Below, piece after piece: positions 1-6,873 of a stretch of 23,851 bases of DNA. Under the pieces are notes generated by a model. The model saw nothing but the letters and a program-made list of their open reading frames with translations, had not been told where the DNA came from and ran no database searches. The stretch lies in IMG/VR virus record IMGVR_UViG_3300007619_000010, positions 1 to 23,851 of that record. One strand, 5' to 3'. The position numbers were made by a program, and so were the translations under genes. Each line of letters starts with the position of its first letter. Position 1 is the first letter of the stretch. Origin of the DNA: a virus.

Positions 1-116
1 AGATGGCGTACCAGAACGGCCGTAAATACATCGGCTTTGACATATCAGAGGAATATTGTGAACTCAGCCGCAAGCGGGTGAGCTGGGCCAACCCGCCGTT
101 GCTGTTGGTATCGTGA
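1..116 (+). CDS. DNA methyltransferase, C-terminal end only (partial)
   Basis: The open frame enters from the left edge (first complete codon at 3) and ends in TGA at 114-116. The last 37 residues contain GRKYIGFDISEEYCELSRKR, which matches the closing segment of N4-cytosine/N6-adenine methyltransferases of the N6_N4_Mtase type, where a 'K-x-IG-x-(D/E)-I-x-x-x-Y-x-x-x-(A/S)-x-x-R' pattern forms the last SAM-domain strand and helix. The catalytic motif lies outside the window, so base specificity cannot be read. As a phage gene it would modify the phage's own DNA against host restriction. The next gene overlaps its stop codon, so the two are probably translated together. Family call good; details unknown. 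Confidence 0.7.
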   Translation, partial: MAYQNGRKYIGFDISEEYCELSRKRVSWANPPLLLVS

Positions 117-1117
117 AACTGTTTTTTTTATTAACGCTGATATTGCTCATCGGCTGCGCCGATGCTGGCTATAACGGAATTCCGTCAAGTCAGGAGCCTA
201 ACGCGGCGGCATGGTCGGCGGCCGGTACCGGCACTGCTTCAGCCTACGCCGTGACAGCGCAAGCAGCACAAGCCAACGCAACCCGGCAAGCGATCAGCGC
301 CGCTTCAACTAGCCAGGCAGAACAAGCCACAGCGGAACGTCAGGCGGTGCTAAACGTGACAGCCACCGTTGACACCGCTTATGGGTTGGTGAGTGCGGAA
401 TTGACGCGGGATTACGGCGCTATGTTGTTGGAACGAGAACACGCAGTCAGCACGGCAACGGCCGTATCAATTAACAATGACATTGATCGCAACCGGTCAT
501 ATGTCAAACGCGCAGATGACTACGCAGAATTTTTGTACTTTTTCCGCTATGGATTAGGTGGCGTGTTTTTGTTTGTTTTTGGTTATGCCGGGTTTCTGAT
601 AGTTAAGACGATCTATATTTCGGTTTATTATCGCGTGTTACCAGAGGATGCCGCCATTGAGGACGAGAACGGGCATATCATTGGCTTGCATGGGAATTAT
701 AAGCCCGTCGAACGCGCTCAACCAATACCAGAGGCCGCCCCGGAACCGGTTGTTGATGACCCGTTCCTTATCACCATTGACGGCACAGGTTACGGTATGC
801 ACCTGGCTGAATTCGCAACCCCCGGTCCCGGCGAGTTTCGCAATTGGTTGGAAGCGGTGATCATGGTTGGGAATCGTGTTGAGTTTAGCGAGAACGAAGC
901 CCGGCGGCGTGGTTGGCCTTTACAGATGTTTAATGTCATGCGTCATAATTTGCAGCGGTTGGGCTGGATGGGCCAACATCCAGACGGTAACGGCGTGTAC
1001 AGATTGAACCGGGTAGGGGTACAGCGGGCGAAGGGTTGGTTAGGTTATCCAGACCCCCCCACCCCAACAGCTACACGCTCAAATGGCGCAAATGAACGAG
1101 AAGCGGTTTTAGTTTAG
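113..1117 (+). CDS. Lipoprotein with one membrane segment and a predicted winged-helix C-terminal domain
   Basis: Starts with GTG overlapping the TGA of the methyltransferase. Residues 1-15 are a lipoprotein signal peptide with a lipobox ending LLIGC (Cys15). Residues about 30-125 are rich in Ala, Thr and Gln, predicted as an extended or coiled rod. Residues about 145-170 are a clear hydrophobic membrane segment. The C-terminal part (about 215-305) has alternating helices and a final hairpin-like stretch (RRRGWPLQMFNVMRHNLQRL, then GVYRLNRVGVQRAKGWL) that looks like a winged helix. If so, the rod is outside the membrane and the winged helix inside. The Ala/Thr/Gln-rich style recalls Chloroflexota proteins. 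It could be a membrane anchor for phage DNA, a sensor or a spanin-like protein; function unknown. Confidence 0.75.
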   Translation: MKLFFLLTLILLIGCADAGYNGIPSSQEPNAAAWSAAGTGTASAYAVTAQAAQANATRQAISAASTSQAEQATAERQAVLNVTATVDTAYGLVSAELTRDYGAMLLEREHAVSTATAVSINNDIDRNRSYVKRADDYAEFLYFFRYGLGGVFLFVFGYAGFLIVKTIYISVYYRVLPEDAAIEDENGHIIGLHGNYKPVERAQPIPEAAPEPVVDDPFLITIDGTGYGMHLAEFATPGPGEFRNWLEAVIMVGNRVEFSENEARRRGWPLQMFNVMRHNLQRLGWMGQHPDGNGVYRLNRVGVQRAKGWLGYPDPPTPTATRSNGANEREAVLV

Positions 1118-1203
1118 GGATTAATTATGTCAGATTATGATTACAAAAAGGATTATAAAACATAAGCAGCTAAAATGGCTTAACGAATAAATAGGAGATA
1201 GAC

Positions 1204-1404
1204 ATGAAACCTTTATGGGAAGTTTACGCAGAAAATTATGAATTACGGCAGCTCGAATTAATTATGAGTTGTATTAATTATGCCAGCAACAATCCGGCCG
1301 GTATGCCGGGGCATAACCTCGCCTTAATTATCAATAAAGTGTTTGTAGACGATGCGCTTGATATTCTAGAGGCGATAGACTACAAGCGGGCTGAAAAGGC
1401 TTAA
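1204..1404 (+). CDS. Small hypothetical protein (66 aa)
   Basis: ATG start preceded by a good ribosome binding site (AGGAGA, about 6 bases upstream), which makes the gene credible despite its size. The product is mostly helical, acidic at both ends and has no signal peptide, membrane segment or metal motif. I do not recognise the family. An 86-base AT-rich gap separates it from the lipoprotein gene; the gap holds only a 12-codon ORF (1127-1165) that I do not count as a gene. Its place between a lipoprotein and two tiny membrane proteins suggests an accessory or lysis-timing neighbourhood, but nothing in the protein itself supports a specific role. Confidence 0.6.
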   Translation: MKPLWEVYAENYELRQLELIMSCINYASNNPAGMPGHNLALIINKVFVDDALDILEAIDYKRAEKA

Positions 1405-1420
1405 CGAGTAGATTAATTAC

Positions 1421-1472
1421 GCCCCGCGTTGGTACCCCCAAATGTGCTGACGTACTGAAGCCAACGCGGGGC
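1421..1472 (+). promoter_or_regulatory. Perfect 12-bp hairpin directly before a ribosome binding site
   Basis: GCCCCGCGTTGG (1421-1432) and CCAACGCGGGGC (1461-1472) are exact reverse complements around a 28-base loop. There is no T-tract after the stem, so it is not an intrinsic terminator. The sequence AAAGGAGA follows the 3' arm at once and serves the small membrane protein starting at 1489. A structure placed there could protect the mRNA 5' side or present the binding site to ribosomes. Confidence 0.6.
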
Positions 1473-1488
1473 AAAGGAGATTGTAACG

Positions 1489-1632
1489 GTGGAATTCAAT
1501 GAACGTGATTTATTTGGCTATTTAATAGTTGGGCTGATTGTAGTTTTCTTTTTGTTTGTTTTGTTTGACGTGGTATCGGTAAACGAATGCATAGAGGCCG
1601 GCAATAACCCAGCGTGGTGTTGGAATCAATGA
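1489..1632 (+). CDS. Tiny single-pass membrane protein (47 aa)
   Basis: GTG start 8-9 bases after AAAGGAGA. Residues 1-8 are charged, about 9-28 form one hydrophobic membrane helix (YLIVGLIVVFFLFVLFDVV), and the short tail carries two cysteines (NECIEAGNNPAWC) that could form a disulphide. The TGA stop overlaps the start of the next tiny membrane gene in an ATGA, a usual sign of translational coupling. Pairs of small membrane proteins are common near phage lysis or packaging modules (holin or antiholin-like), but a single helix with a Cys tail is not diagnostic. Family not recognised. Confidence 0.55.
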   Translation: MEFNERDLFGYLIVGLIVVFFLFVLFDVVSVNECIEAGNNPAWCWNQ

Positions 1633-1751
1633 TGAACGTAGATGACGACTATGATCCGGGGTGCCGCCGTGCTGCGTTCATTGGTATTGCTTTGTTCGTG
1701 ATCGTTTTCTGGCTGTCCATGTGCTGGCTGGCGCTTGTGGTGGTGAGATAG
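1629..1751 (+). CDS. Tiny single-pass membrane protein (40 aa)
   Basis: Starts at ATG 1629 (a second ATG follows directly) and overlaps the stop of the 47-residue protein by ATGA. The acidic N-terminus (NVDDDYDPGCRR) is followed by one hydrophobic helix of about 24 residues ending at the C-terminus (AAFIGIALFVIVFWLSMCWL onward). By the positive-inside rule, the CRR before the helix suggests the acidic N-terminus is in the cytoplasm. The two coupled mini-proteins probably act together. No family recognised; holin-like or regulatory roles are only guesses. Confidence 0.5.
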   Translation: MMNVDDDYDPGCRRAAFIGIALFVIVFWLSMCWLALVVVR

Positions 1752-1766
1752 CCAAGCCGTGACTTA

Positions 1767-1775
1767 TGCTATAAT
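1767..1775 (+). promoter_or_regulatory. Extended -10 promoter candidate before the packaging operon
   Basis: TGCTATAAT: a perfect TATAAT (1770-1775) with the TG extension at 1767-1768. No good -35 box lies at 16-18 bp, which extended -10 promoters can tolerate. Transcription would begin near 1782 and give an untranslated leader of roughly 75 bases before the small terminase ATG. It is the only gap of this kind before the long head operon, so it is a sensible late promoter, seen only by consensus match. Confidence 0.45.
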
Positions 1776-1855
1776 GTGCTTATGAGTGCGGTACAAGGAC
1801 GCTTTCGGCATTGAACCAGAATTGATTGATTAACAGATTTAACAGTATAAAAAAG

Positions 1856-2209
1856 ATGGCTAAGAACGGATTTACAGCAGACGAATTTATAAAAGCAATT
1901 GAGGGTAGCGGTGGTTTTGTAACCACCATTGCCCGCCGTGTCGGTTGTTCACGCACCACCGTATACAACGCAATGGAAAGGTACGCCACTGTCAAACAAG
2001 CGATACAGGATGAAAAGGACAGCTTAAAGGACATGGCCGAGGGCGAGCTGCTAAAGCAGATAAAAGGCGGCAACACAACGGCCGTTATCTTTTACCTAAA
2101 GACACAAGCGAAGGATCGGGGGTACGTAGAAAAGCAAGAAATTGAGCATCAAAACGCGGTACCTATTGAGCGGATAAAAGATGAGCGGCCTAACGAAGCA
2201 AGCGATTGA
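1856..2209 (+). CDS. terS: Terminase small subunit
   Basis: DNA-recognition subunit of the packaging motor. From ATG 1856 it is 117 residues: an N-terminal helix-turn-helix (about residues 15-45, with IARRVGCSRTTVYNAMERY), then a helical oligomerisation region containing the family pattern EGELLKQIKGGNTTAVIFYL followed by KDRGYVEK. That 'G-N-x-T-A-x-I-F-x-L-K-T' plus 'RGY' ending is typical of small terminases of phages with separate terS and terL. An in-frame TTG at 1826 would add 10 residues; neither start has a strong ribosome binding site, and the ATG matches the usual N-terminus better. It overlaps the large terminase gene by 29 bases. Confidence 0.85.
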   Translation: MAKNGFTADEFIKAIEGSGGFVTTIARRVGCSRTTVYNAMERYATVKQAIQDEKDSLKDMAEGELLKQIKGGNTTAVIFYLKTQAKDRGYVEKQEIEHQNAVPIERIKDERPNEASD

Positions 2210-3548
2210 GCAGCCCTATTATGTGGACAGTGGCACGCTAGTACGGCGCTTTCACCCTGGGCAATGGGCTGCTACTGACAGCCGCGCCCGCTTTGTGGTT
2301 GTGTTGGCTGGTACGCAAGGGGGCAAAACAAGCTATGGCCCGTTCTGGCTATATGATGAAGTTGAACGATGCGGCCCAGGAGACTATCTGGTTGTAACGC
2401 CAACATACCCGCTTTTAAAGCTAAAGGCGCTCCCTGTATTTTTGAATTTATTTGAAAACTTGCTAAATCTCGGAAAATATTATAAGGCTGACAAGGTTTT
2501 CGAGTTTGATGCGTTGGGGGAGATTAGAACATGGGGCAAAGAACAAGAGGTAAGCACGCGCATTATCTTTGGGCACGCTCAAGACCCAGAATCATTGGAA
2601 TCAGCCACCGCTAAAGCTGCCTGGCTCGATGAGGCGGGCCAAAACAAATTCAAGCTACCATCGTGGGAAGCCATCATTCGCCGGTTGTCATTAGCACAGG
2701 GGCGGGTTTTAATCACTACCACACCGTATAATTTAGGGTGGCTGAAACAACAGTTGTGGGACGAGCGCGACCGCGACCCAGACATCGAGGTGATACGATT
2801 TGACAGCACCGAAAATCCTGCGTTTCCACAAGCGGAAATGGATAGAATAAAACGACTTGTTGACAAGGGAAGATACCCAGAATGGAAGTTCAAAATGTTT
2901 TATAAGGCTATCTTTACTCGCCCGGCTGGCATGATATACGACAACTTTAACGATGAAATCAACGTAATAGACCCGATAACGATACCGGAAAGTTGGCCTA
3001 AATATTTAGGGCTTGACTTTGGCGGCGTCAACACGGCCGCTGTTTTCTTGGCAAAAGACCCCAAGAGCAAGCTATTTTATTTGTATCGTGAATATCTGAC
3101 AGGCGGCAAAACGGCCGCCGAACACGCCGACTCACTGCTGAAAGGGGAGAAAGGCAACCCCGTATGTTATGGTGGGGCAAAGTCTGAGGGGCAATGGCGA
3201 AACGAGTTTAACGCTGCCGGGCTTATCATTAGAACGCCACCAGTGTCAGATGTTGAGGTTGGTATCAATCGCGGCTATTCTCTTATCCCGTCGCTTCGTA
3301 TCTTTTCAACATGTGCGGGCGTACTGGATGAGATAGGCACATACAGCCGGGAGTTAGACGACGCAGGCGAACCAACCGAAAGGATCGCAGACAAGGAAAC
3401 GTTCCACCGGCTTGACGCATACCGTTACATTGCCTCATACTTAAGCAAGGGCACGGAAGGCGGCAAGCTGCCCAAACAACCAAAGAAAAAAAGCAGATGG
3501 ACAGGAACCAACGCAGGGGGCAGAGGAAATAGCAAATGGAAATTGTAA
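2181..3548 (+). CDS. terL: Terminase large subunit (ATPase-nuclease)
   Basis: The motor that cuts and pumps DNA into the procapsid. At 455 residues it has normal length. Walker A is AGTQGGKT at residues 43-50, Walker B is AAWLDEA with Asp150 and catalytic Glu151, and ITTTP near 178-182 fits the coupling motif. The RNase H-fold nuclease domain starts with YLGLDFGGVNTAAV (first acidic residue Asp279), and an acidic HRLDAYRY segment near the end supplies the last metal ligand. It follows the small terminase and overlaps the portal gene by 13 bases, the standard packaging order. The short basic tail (KKKSR) is common. Function confident; cos or pac cleavage cannot be decided from sequence. Confidence 0.93.
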   Translation: MSGLTKQAIEQPYYVDSGTLVRRFHPGQWAATDSRARFVVVLAGTQGGKTSYGPFWLYDEVERCGPGDYLVVTPTYPLLKLKALPVFLNLFENLLNLGKYYKADKVFEFDALGEIRTWGKEQEVSTRIIFGHAQDPESLESATAKAAWLDEAGQNKFKLPSWEAIIRRLSLAQGRVLITTTPYNLGWLKQQLWDERDRDPDIEVIRFDSTENPAFPQAEMDRIKRLVDKGRYPEWKFKMFYKAIFTRPAGMIYDNFNDEINVIDPITIPESWPKYLGLDFGGVNTAAVFLAKDPKSKLFYLYREYLTGGKTAAEHADSLLKGEKGNPVCYGGAKSEGQWRNEFNAAGLIIRTPPVSDVEVGINRGYSLIPSLRIFSTCAGVLDEIGTYSRELDDAGEPTERIADKETFHRLDAYRYIASYLSKGTEGGKLPKQPKKKSRWTGTNAGGRGNSKWKL

Positions 3549-4996
3549 AATATCGAAACGGCAAATCATCAGCCGCCGCACTAACTCAAGGGATCGGAGC
3601 CACCAGCCAGCGGGATAGGTTTCATATTGTACAGGATGATTTTCTTGACGATTGGAAAGATTTGCAGAGCAAAACCAAAACCGTTAATCGTATGGTTAAG
3701 AATGGGCCGCTTATCGGCGGCGCGGTGCGCTTGGCTTTTGAGATGTCTGTTAGACAAGTGGATTGGTTTTTCACCAGTGACCGGGGCAGTCAAGATCGCG
3801 ATCTCGATTTAGTTGAGAGATCGTTTAACAACTTGTCTCATTCGTGGAATGACCACATAAGCGACGCTATGCTAATGCCCTTCTACGGCTGGGTGACATT
3901 TAGCAACCAGTACGAGCGCGTAGGCCCCGATCTACTTTGGCGCAAGTTCAAATTCTTACAGCACGATACTCATCAATGGTGGAACTTCTCCGATGATGGC
4001 GGACTTGAATCATTGCAGCAGACACCTTATCTATGGGCAGACCCGATCCCAGTTGATCGCCTGTTGATTTACCGTCTCCGAAACAACGGCGGCAACCCAG
4101 AAGGGGAAAGCATATTAAGACCGGCGTGGATTCCGTTCTATTATGGATCTTCGCTTGAGGAAGTGCGGGCTATTGGCTATGAACGCCATGCCGCAGGGAT
4201 GCCCAAAGTGCGGATGCCAATGGGTGCCGATGGCAGTACGGGTAGTGATGATTTAGCGCAGGCAAAGCAAATCGGCCGTAATATCCGCGTAGATGAGCAA
4301 GGGGCTGTCATTATCCCGCCACCGTTGGGCGAGGGTGAGCATATGGCTTGGGACGTTGATCTAATGAGCGCGGGGAATGCGCAAGTGTTTATGGCGCTCA
4401 ATAGCACCATTGGCGAATATGACCAAAAGGTATTAATGAGCGTATTGGCACAGTTTATTATCTTGGCGATCAATGGCGTAGGCAGTCAGGCAAAAGCTGA
4501 AACTGACGTTTCGTTCTTTACAATGGCGGTTGATGCGGTCGCCGATAGCATAGGCGAAACCTTTACCAAGTACGCTGTAGACAGGCTGCTAAAGTTAAAC
4601 GGCCGTGAGACCGGACATATTAAACTAGAACATAGTCCGGCGGGGGACGTGGACACAGACACATTTATTGAACTGATTAAGGCAACCGGCGGTAAGGTGA
4701 ACTGGACGCCAGAGGATGAAATACAACTACGTTCCGTATTTGGAATGCCAGAAAAGACGGTTGAAGAGATAGAAGAAGTTGAAGACGAAAACGAGCAAAA
4801 ACGGCAAGCAATGGCAAGGCAGTTTAACGATGATGATGATGACGTTGACCAAAATACCGCCATGTATGCCAGCGCACCCGACAACGCGCCGGACGCATAT
4901 CAGCGCCGCCGCATGGAGCGAAGCTGGCTAAAAACGATGGAAAAATACCTTAAGTCACAGAAAAACCGTGCGATTAAGGGGGCTAAAGAATTGTAA
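3536..4996 (+). CDS. Portal protein (DUF935-like)
   Basis: Dodecameric ring at the capsid vertex through which DNA passes. The 486-residue product shows the features of DUF935/Mu gp29-type portals: early NRMVKNGPLIGGAVRLAFEM (replacing 'm...d..v.a.....k..v'), WRKFKFLQHDTHQWW, then WADPIPVDRLLIYR and ESILRPAW, which matches the family's 'G.S.lrpa...' core, and a late acidic tail (EEIEEVEDENEQKR, NDDDDDVDQN). Its place between terL and a Mu F-like gene gives strong support. Starts at ATG within the end of terL and shares its last base with the next ATG (TAATG). Family assignment good; exact Pfam unverified. Confidence 0.88.
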   Translation: MEIVKYRNGKSSAAALTQGIGATSQRDRFHIVQDDFLDDWKDLQSKTKTVNRMVKNGPLIGGAVRLAFEMSVRQVDWFFTSDRGSQDRDLDLVERSFNNLSHSWNDHISDAMLMPFYGWVTFSNQYERVGPDLLWRKFKFLQHDTHQWWNFSDDGGLESLQQTPYLWADPIPVDRLLIYRLRNNGGNPEGESILRPAWIPFYYGSSLEEVRAIGYERHAAGMPKVRMPMGADGSTGSDDLAQAKQIGRNIRVDEQGAVIIPPPLGEGEHMAWDVDLMSAGNAQVFMALNSTIGEYDQKVLMSVLAQFIILAINGVGSQAKAETDVSFFTMAVDAVADSIGETFTKYAVDRLLKLNGRETGHIKLEHSPAGDVDTDTFIELIKATGGKVNWTPEDEIQLRSVFGMPEKTVEEIEEVEDENEQKRQAMARQFNDDDDDVDQNTAMYASAPDNAPDAYQRRRMERSWLKTMEKYLKSQKNRAIKGAKEL

Positions 4997-5763
4997 TGAA
5001 TCCATTAACGAATGATTTCTGGCAAGCAGAAAACGCCTTGCTATGGGCTGCCATTCAACAACCGGCTATGGATGCGCTTATGTTGGGCGTGGGCAATGCG
5101 GTTGACCTGTTGCCTCCCGCTCTTCAGCAGCTCGTAGATTTTGACTTGGTGAATCAGGCGGCGCTAACGTGGCTGCAAACGTATCGTTTCAACCAGATAG
5201 CGGGCATTACTGAGACAACCCGCGTCAGGGTACAGCAAGCCATCCAGCAATGGATACAAGCGGGCGATCCGCTGCCCCGGTTGATCGAACAACTGACGCC
5301 TCTTTTCGGGGAAACAAGAGCCGAGGCTATCGCTATCACAGAAGTGACGCGCATATTCGGACAAGGCAATTTGGCAGCATGGCAAGGAACCGGGGTCGTC
5401 GGTGGTAAACGATGGATGACGGCCGTCGATGAACGGGTGTGCCCTATATGTTGGCCACTTCACAATCAAGTAGTAGAGATTGATAACGGATTTACATTGT
5501 CACAAGAAAGCGTAGCCAATAGTGAGGCCATGCGCGGTTTGCTTGGTGACAGATGGACGCCGGAAGCAGCACTTACCCGCGCCGGTTCGTTGACGCGTTC
5601 ATTCACACAAGGCACACAGACGCCGCCAGCCCATGTGCGATGTCGCTGTTGGCTGCAACCGTTTGTAAGCGAAGTTTTGTTTAGAGAACGTGTAGGCGAT
5701 ATTCTAGCCGACCGGTTTTTTGCTGAGGTCGAGGCTGGGGTATGGCAAGGAGTCGCGATATAA
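4996..5763 (+). CDS. Phage Mu F-like head morphogenesis protein
   Basis: Minor capsid protein that acts with the portal during procapsid assembly. In 255 residues it carries the classic Mu F/SPP1 gp7 signature: RAEAIAITEVTRIFGQGNL in the middle, W-M-T-A-V-D-E-R-V-C-P-I-C-WPLHNQ (a two-cysteine pair with D and R before it), and near the end PPAHVRCRCWLQP (His plus two Cys). The Cys/His set probably binds a metal ion. Start codon ATG overlaps the portal stop. This gene directly after a DUF935-like portal reproduces the Mu order gp29-gp30. Confidence 0.92.
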   Translation: MNPLTNDFWQAENALLWAAIQQPAMDALMLGVGNAVDLLPPALQQLVDFDLVNQAALTWLQTYRFNQIAGITETTRVRVQQAIQQWIQAGDPLPRLIEQLTPLFGETRAEAIAITEVTRIFGQGNLAAWQGTGVVGGKRWMTAVDERVCPICWPLHNQVVEIDNGFTLSQESVANSEAMRGLLGDRWTPEAALTRAGSLTRSFTQGTQTPPAHVRCRCWLQPFVSEVLFRERVGDILADRFFAEVEAGVWQGVAI

Positions 5764-6230
5764 TGCCAGCCGGTAACAAAGGGGTAGAGATTCAGTTTAC
5801 ACCGCGTGATCTTATGCAGCGCATGAGGAAATACCCGCGACGTATGGATAAGGTGCTAAAAGAAACGAACAAGGCGTCATTGCTGGTATTGTGGGAAAAG
5901 GTGCCCGGCTATCCAAGGCGACCAAATAGCAGCTATAAACGTACCGGTACATTGGGGCGCTCATTGGGGGTGAGCATGACAGGGGGGAAACTAGGGCAGC
6001 CCAACATATTAAATCAAAAGAAACTAGGCACGACCGGGTATGAAGGAGCGTTTGGTAGCAACCTTTCCTATGCTGGTGATGTGATTGGGGATAATACACA
6101 AAAGCCAATCCACCGGGGTATATGGTGGACAATGAAAACAGTATTGCAACGTGCTCGCGGCAAGATCGTAAAGCTTCACAATACGGCAGCTGAAGAGATG
6201 GCGGCCTTTTTGAATGGCAGGGGGGCATAA
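5763..6230 (+). CDS. Head-tail completion protein, Mu gpG / HK97 gp10-like
   Basis: Two in-frame starts exist. ATG 5763 overlaps the previous stop (TAATG) and has AAGGAG 10 bases upstream, so I prefer it (155 residues); ATG 5742 would add seven residues. The protein is basic, with an N-terminal helix pair, a loop rich in Pro/Arg (YPRRPNSSYKRTGTLGRSL) typical of gp10-like tail completion proteins, a central YAGDVIGDNTQ strand-turn and HRGIWWTMKTVLQRA, which matches the usual 'H.GRWW...' helix. In phage Mu the gene after F is G (virion morphogenesis), and this occupies that slot. Role inferred from pattern and place. Confidence 0.72.
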   Translation: MPAGNKGVEIQFTPRDLMQRMRKYPRRMDKVLKETNKASLLVLWEKVPGYPRRPNSSYKRTGTLGRSLGVSMTGGKLGQPNILNQKKLGTTGYEGAFGSNLSYAGDVIGDNTQKPIHRGIWWTMKTVLQRARGKIVKLHNTAAEEMAAFLNGRGA

Positions 6231-6550
6231 TGGAACCTTACAAAGATCGTGTTTGGGGTATTGATAGGTATGAGAATAGTCAAACAAAAGGCGAATTGAT
6301 ACTTGGTGGGTCTGGACAACTGCCTATCTGCTTGTGGAAACGGCCGGGCGTCAAGATAGACGCGGAGAATTTAAGCGGAGCATTGAAGCATAGAGATAGG
6401 GTAACGGTAAAAAAGGAAAAGGCGCATGATGGGGCTTGGTTCTATTTTGTTGAAGCTGACATCAAACATAATGGCATAATTTATCATCAGCATGGTTGGT
6501 TGTCTGGAATGCTGTTAGAAAAAACGGGAAAGAAATTAACAGCCAAATGA
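6230..6550 (+). CDS. Hypothetical protein, possibly SH3-like (106 aa)
   Basis: Start ATG overlaps the preceding stop codon (TAATG). The product is mostly short beta-type stretches with turns (ICLWKRPGVKI, RDRVTVKKEKAHDGAWFYFV, GWLSGMLLEK). The run 'G...V.V....DGAWFYFVEA......GWL' is what bacterial SH3-like folds look like, in which case it may bind a partner protein or polymer. No catalytic residue set is evident. I do not recognise a named family. It lies within the head operon between the completion protein and a 61-residue gene, and is probably cotranslated with both. Confidence 0.6.
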   Translation: MEPYKDRVWGIDRYENSQTKGELILGGSGQLPICLWKRPGVKIDAENLSGALKHRDRVTVKKEKAHDGAWFYFVEADIKHNGIIYHQHGWLSGMLLEKTGKKLTAK

Positions 6551-6732
6551 ACACAACCCATTTATCTAAAAGCGAGCAACGGGTGATCGAAACCTTGCGG
6601 CGTATGTACAAAGAGCGACGCGGTAAGCCGTTCTCTATTACCATTAGCCACTCTGGCGGTAGTGCGCCGATTCAGGTATATAAGTCGGTGCCCGTGCGCC
6701 AAGGTATACAGGGAGAAAGCAATAAACGCTAA
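6547..6732 (+). CDS. Small hypothetical protein (61 aa)
   Basis: I chose ATG 6547, which overlaps the stop of the previous gene in an ATGA; the reading frame stays open further upstream inside that gene, but the coupled start is the natural one. The product begins with a basic amphipathic helix (HLSKSEQRVIETLRRMYKER) followed by beta-type strands (KPFSITISHSGGSAPIQVYK). Net charge is strongly positive, so nucleic-acid contact is possible. Last gene before a non-coding gap with promoter-like and terminator signals. Family unknown. Confidence 0.5.
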   Translation: MNTTHLSKSEQRVIETLRRMYKERRGKPFSITISHSGGSAPIQVYKSVPVRQGIQGESNKR

Positions 6733-6763
6733 CCTGTGCCACCCCACGGCTTTTTTATGCCAG

Positions 6764-6792
6764 TTGACAATAACAACAACAAACATTAAACT
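6764..6792 (+). promoter_or_regulatory. Sigma70-type promoter candidate in the gap before the capsid genes
   Basis: TTGACA (6764-6769, perfect -35) is followed after exactly 17 bases by TAAACT (6787-6792, 4 of 6 matches to TATAAT). It lies in the only sizeable gap (6733-6873, 141 bases) of the head operon. RNA would start near 6799, upstream of the terminator at 6823-6866, so any transcript from it must pass that terminator to reach the protease, scaffold and capsid genes. Confidence 0.45.
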
Positions 6793-6822
6793 TAACTAAC
6801 AACTTAACCAAATATCTAGCGC

Positions 6823-6866
6823 AAAGGCCAAACAACCTTCTCAAGGCGGGTTGTTTGGCCTTTTTT
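6823..6866 (+). terminator. Intrinsic terminator touching the protease start
   Basis: AAAGGCCAAACAACC (6823-6837) and GGTTGTTTGGCCTTT (6849-6863) form a perfect 15-bp stem with an 11-base loop, and the stem runs into six T residues (6861-6866). This is a textbook Rho-independent terminator for the packaging-portal transcript. It is unusual that the next gene starts only 7 bases after the T-tract (ATG 6874; TTG 6865 is even inside it), so read-through control here would set the level of the capsid genes. Confidence 0.85.
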
Positions 6867-6873
6867 GATTTCA

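Noticed and set aside
1127-1165. A 12-codon ORF (MSDYDYKKDYKT) between the lipoprotein and the 66-residue gene.
   Set aside because: Too short to judge, and no convincing ribosome binding site; the repeated D/Y/K composition follows from an AT-rich gap.
5812-6228. A 138-codon reverse-strand open frame opposite the gpG-like gene.
   Set aside because: No start signal and a composition typical of an antisense shadow; the plus-strand gene explains the region.
6738-6756. A short GCC/GGC stem followed by six T residues as a second terminator after the 61-residue gene.
   Set aside because: The stem is only about three base pairs, too weak to call next to the strong terminator at 6823-6866.
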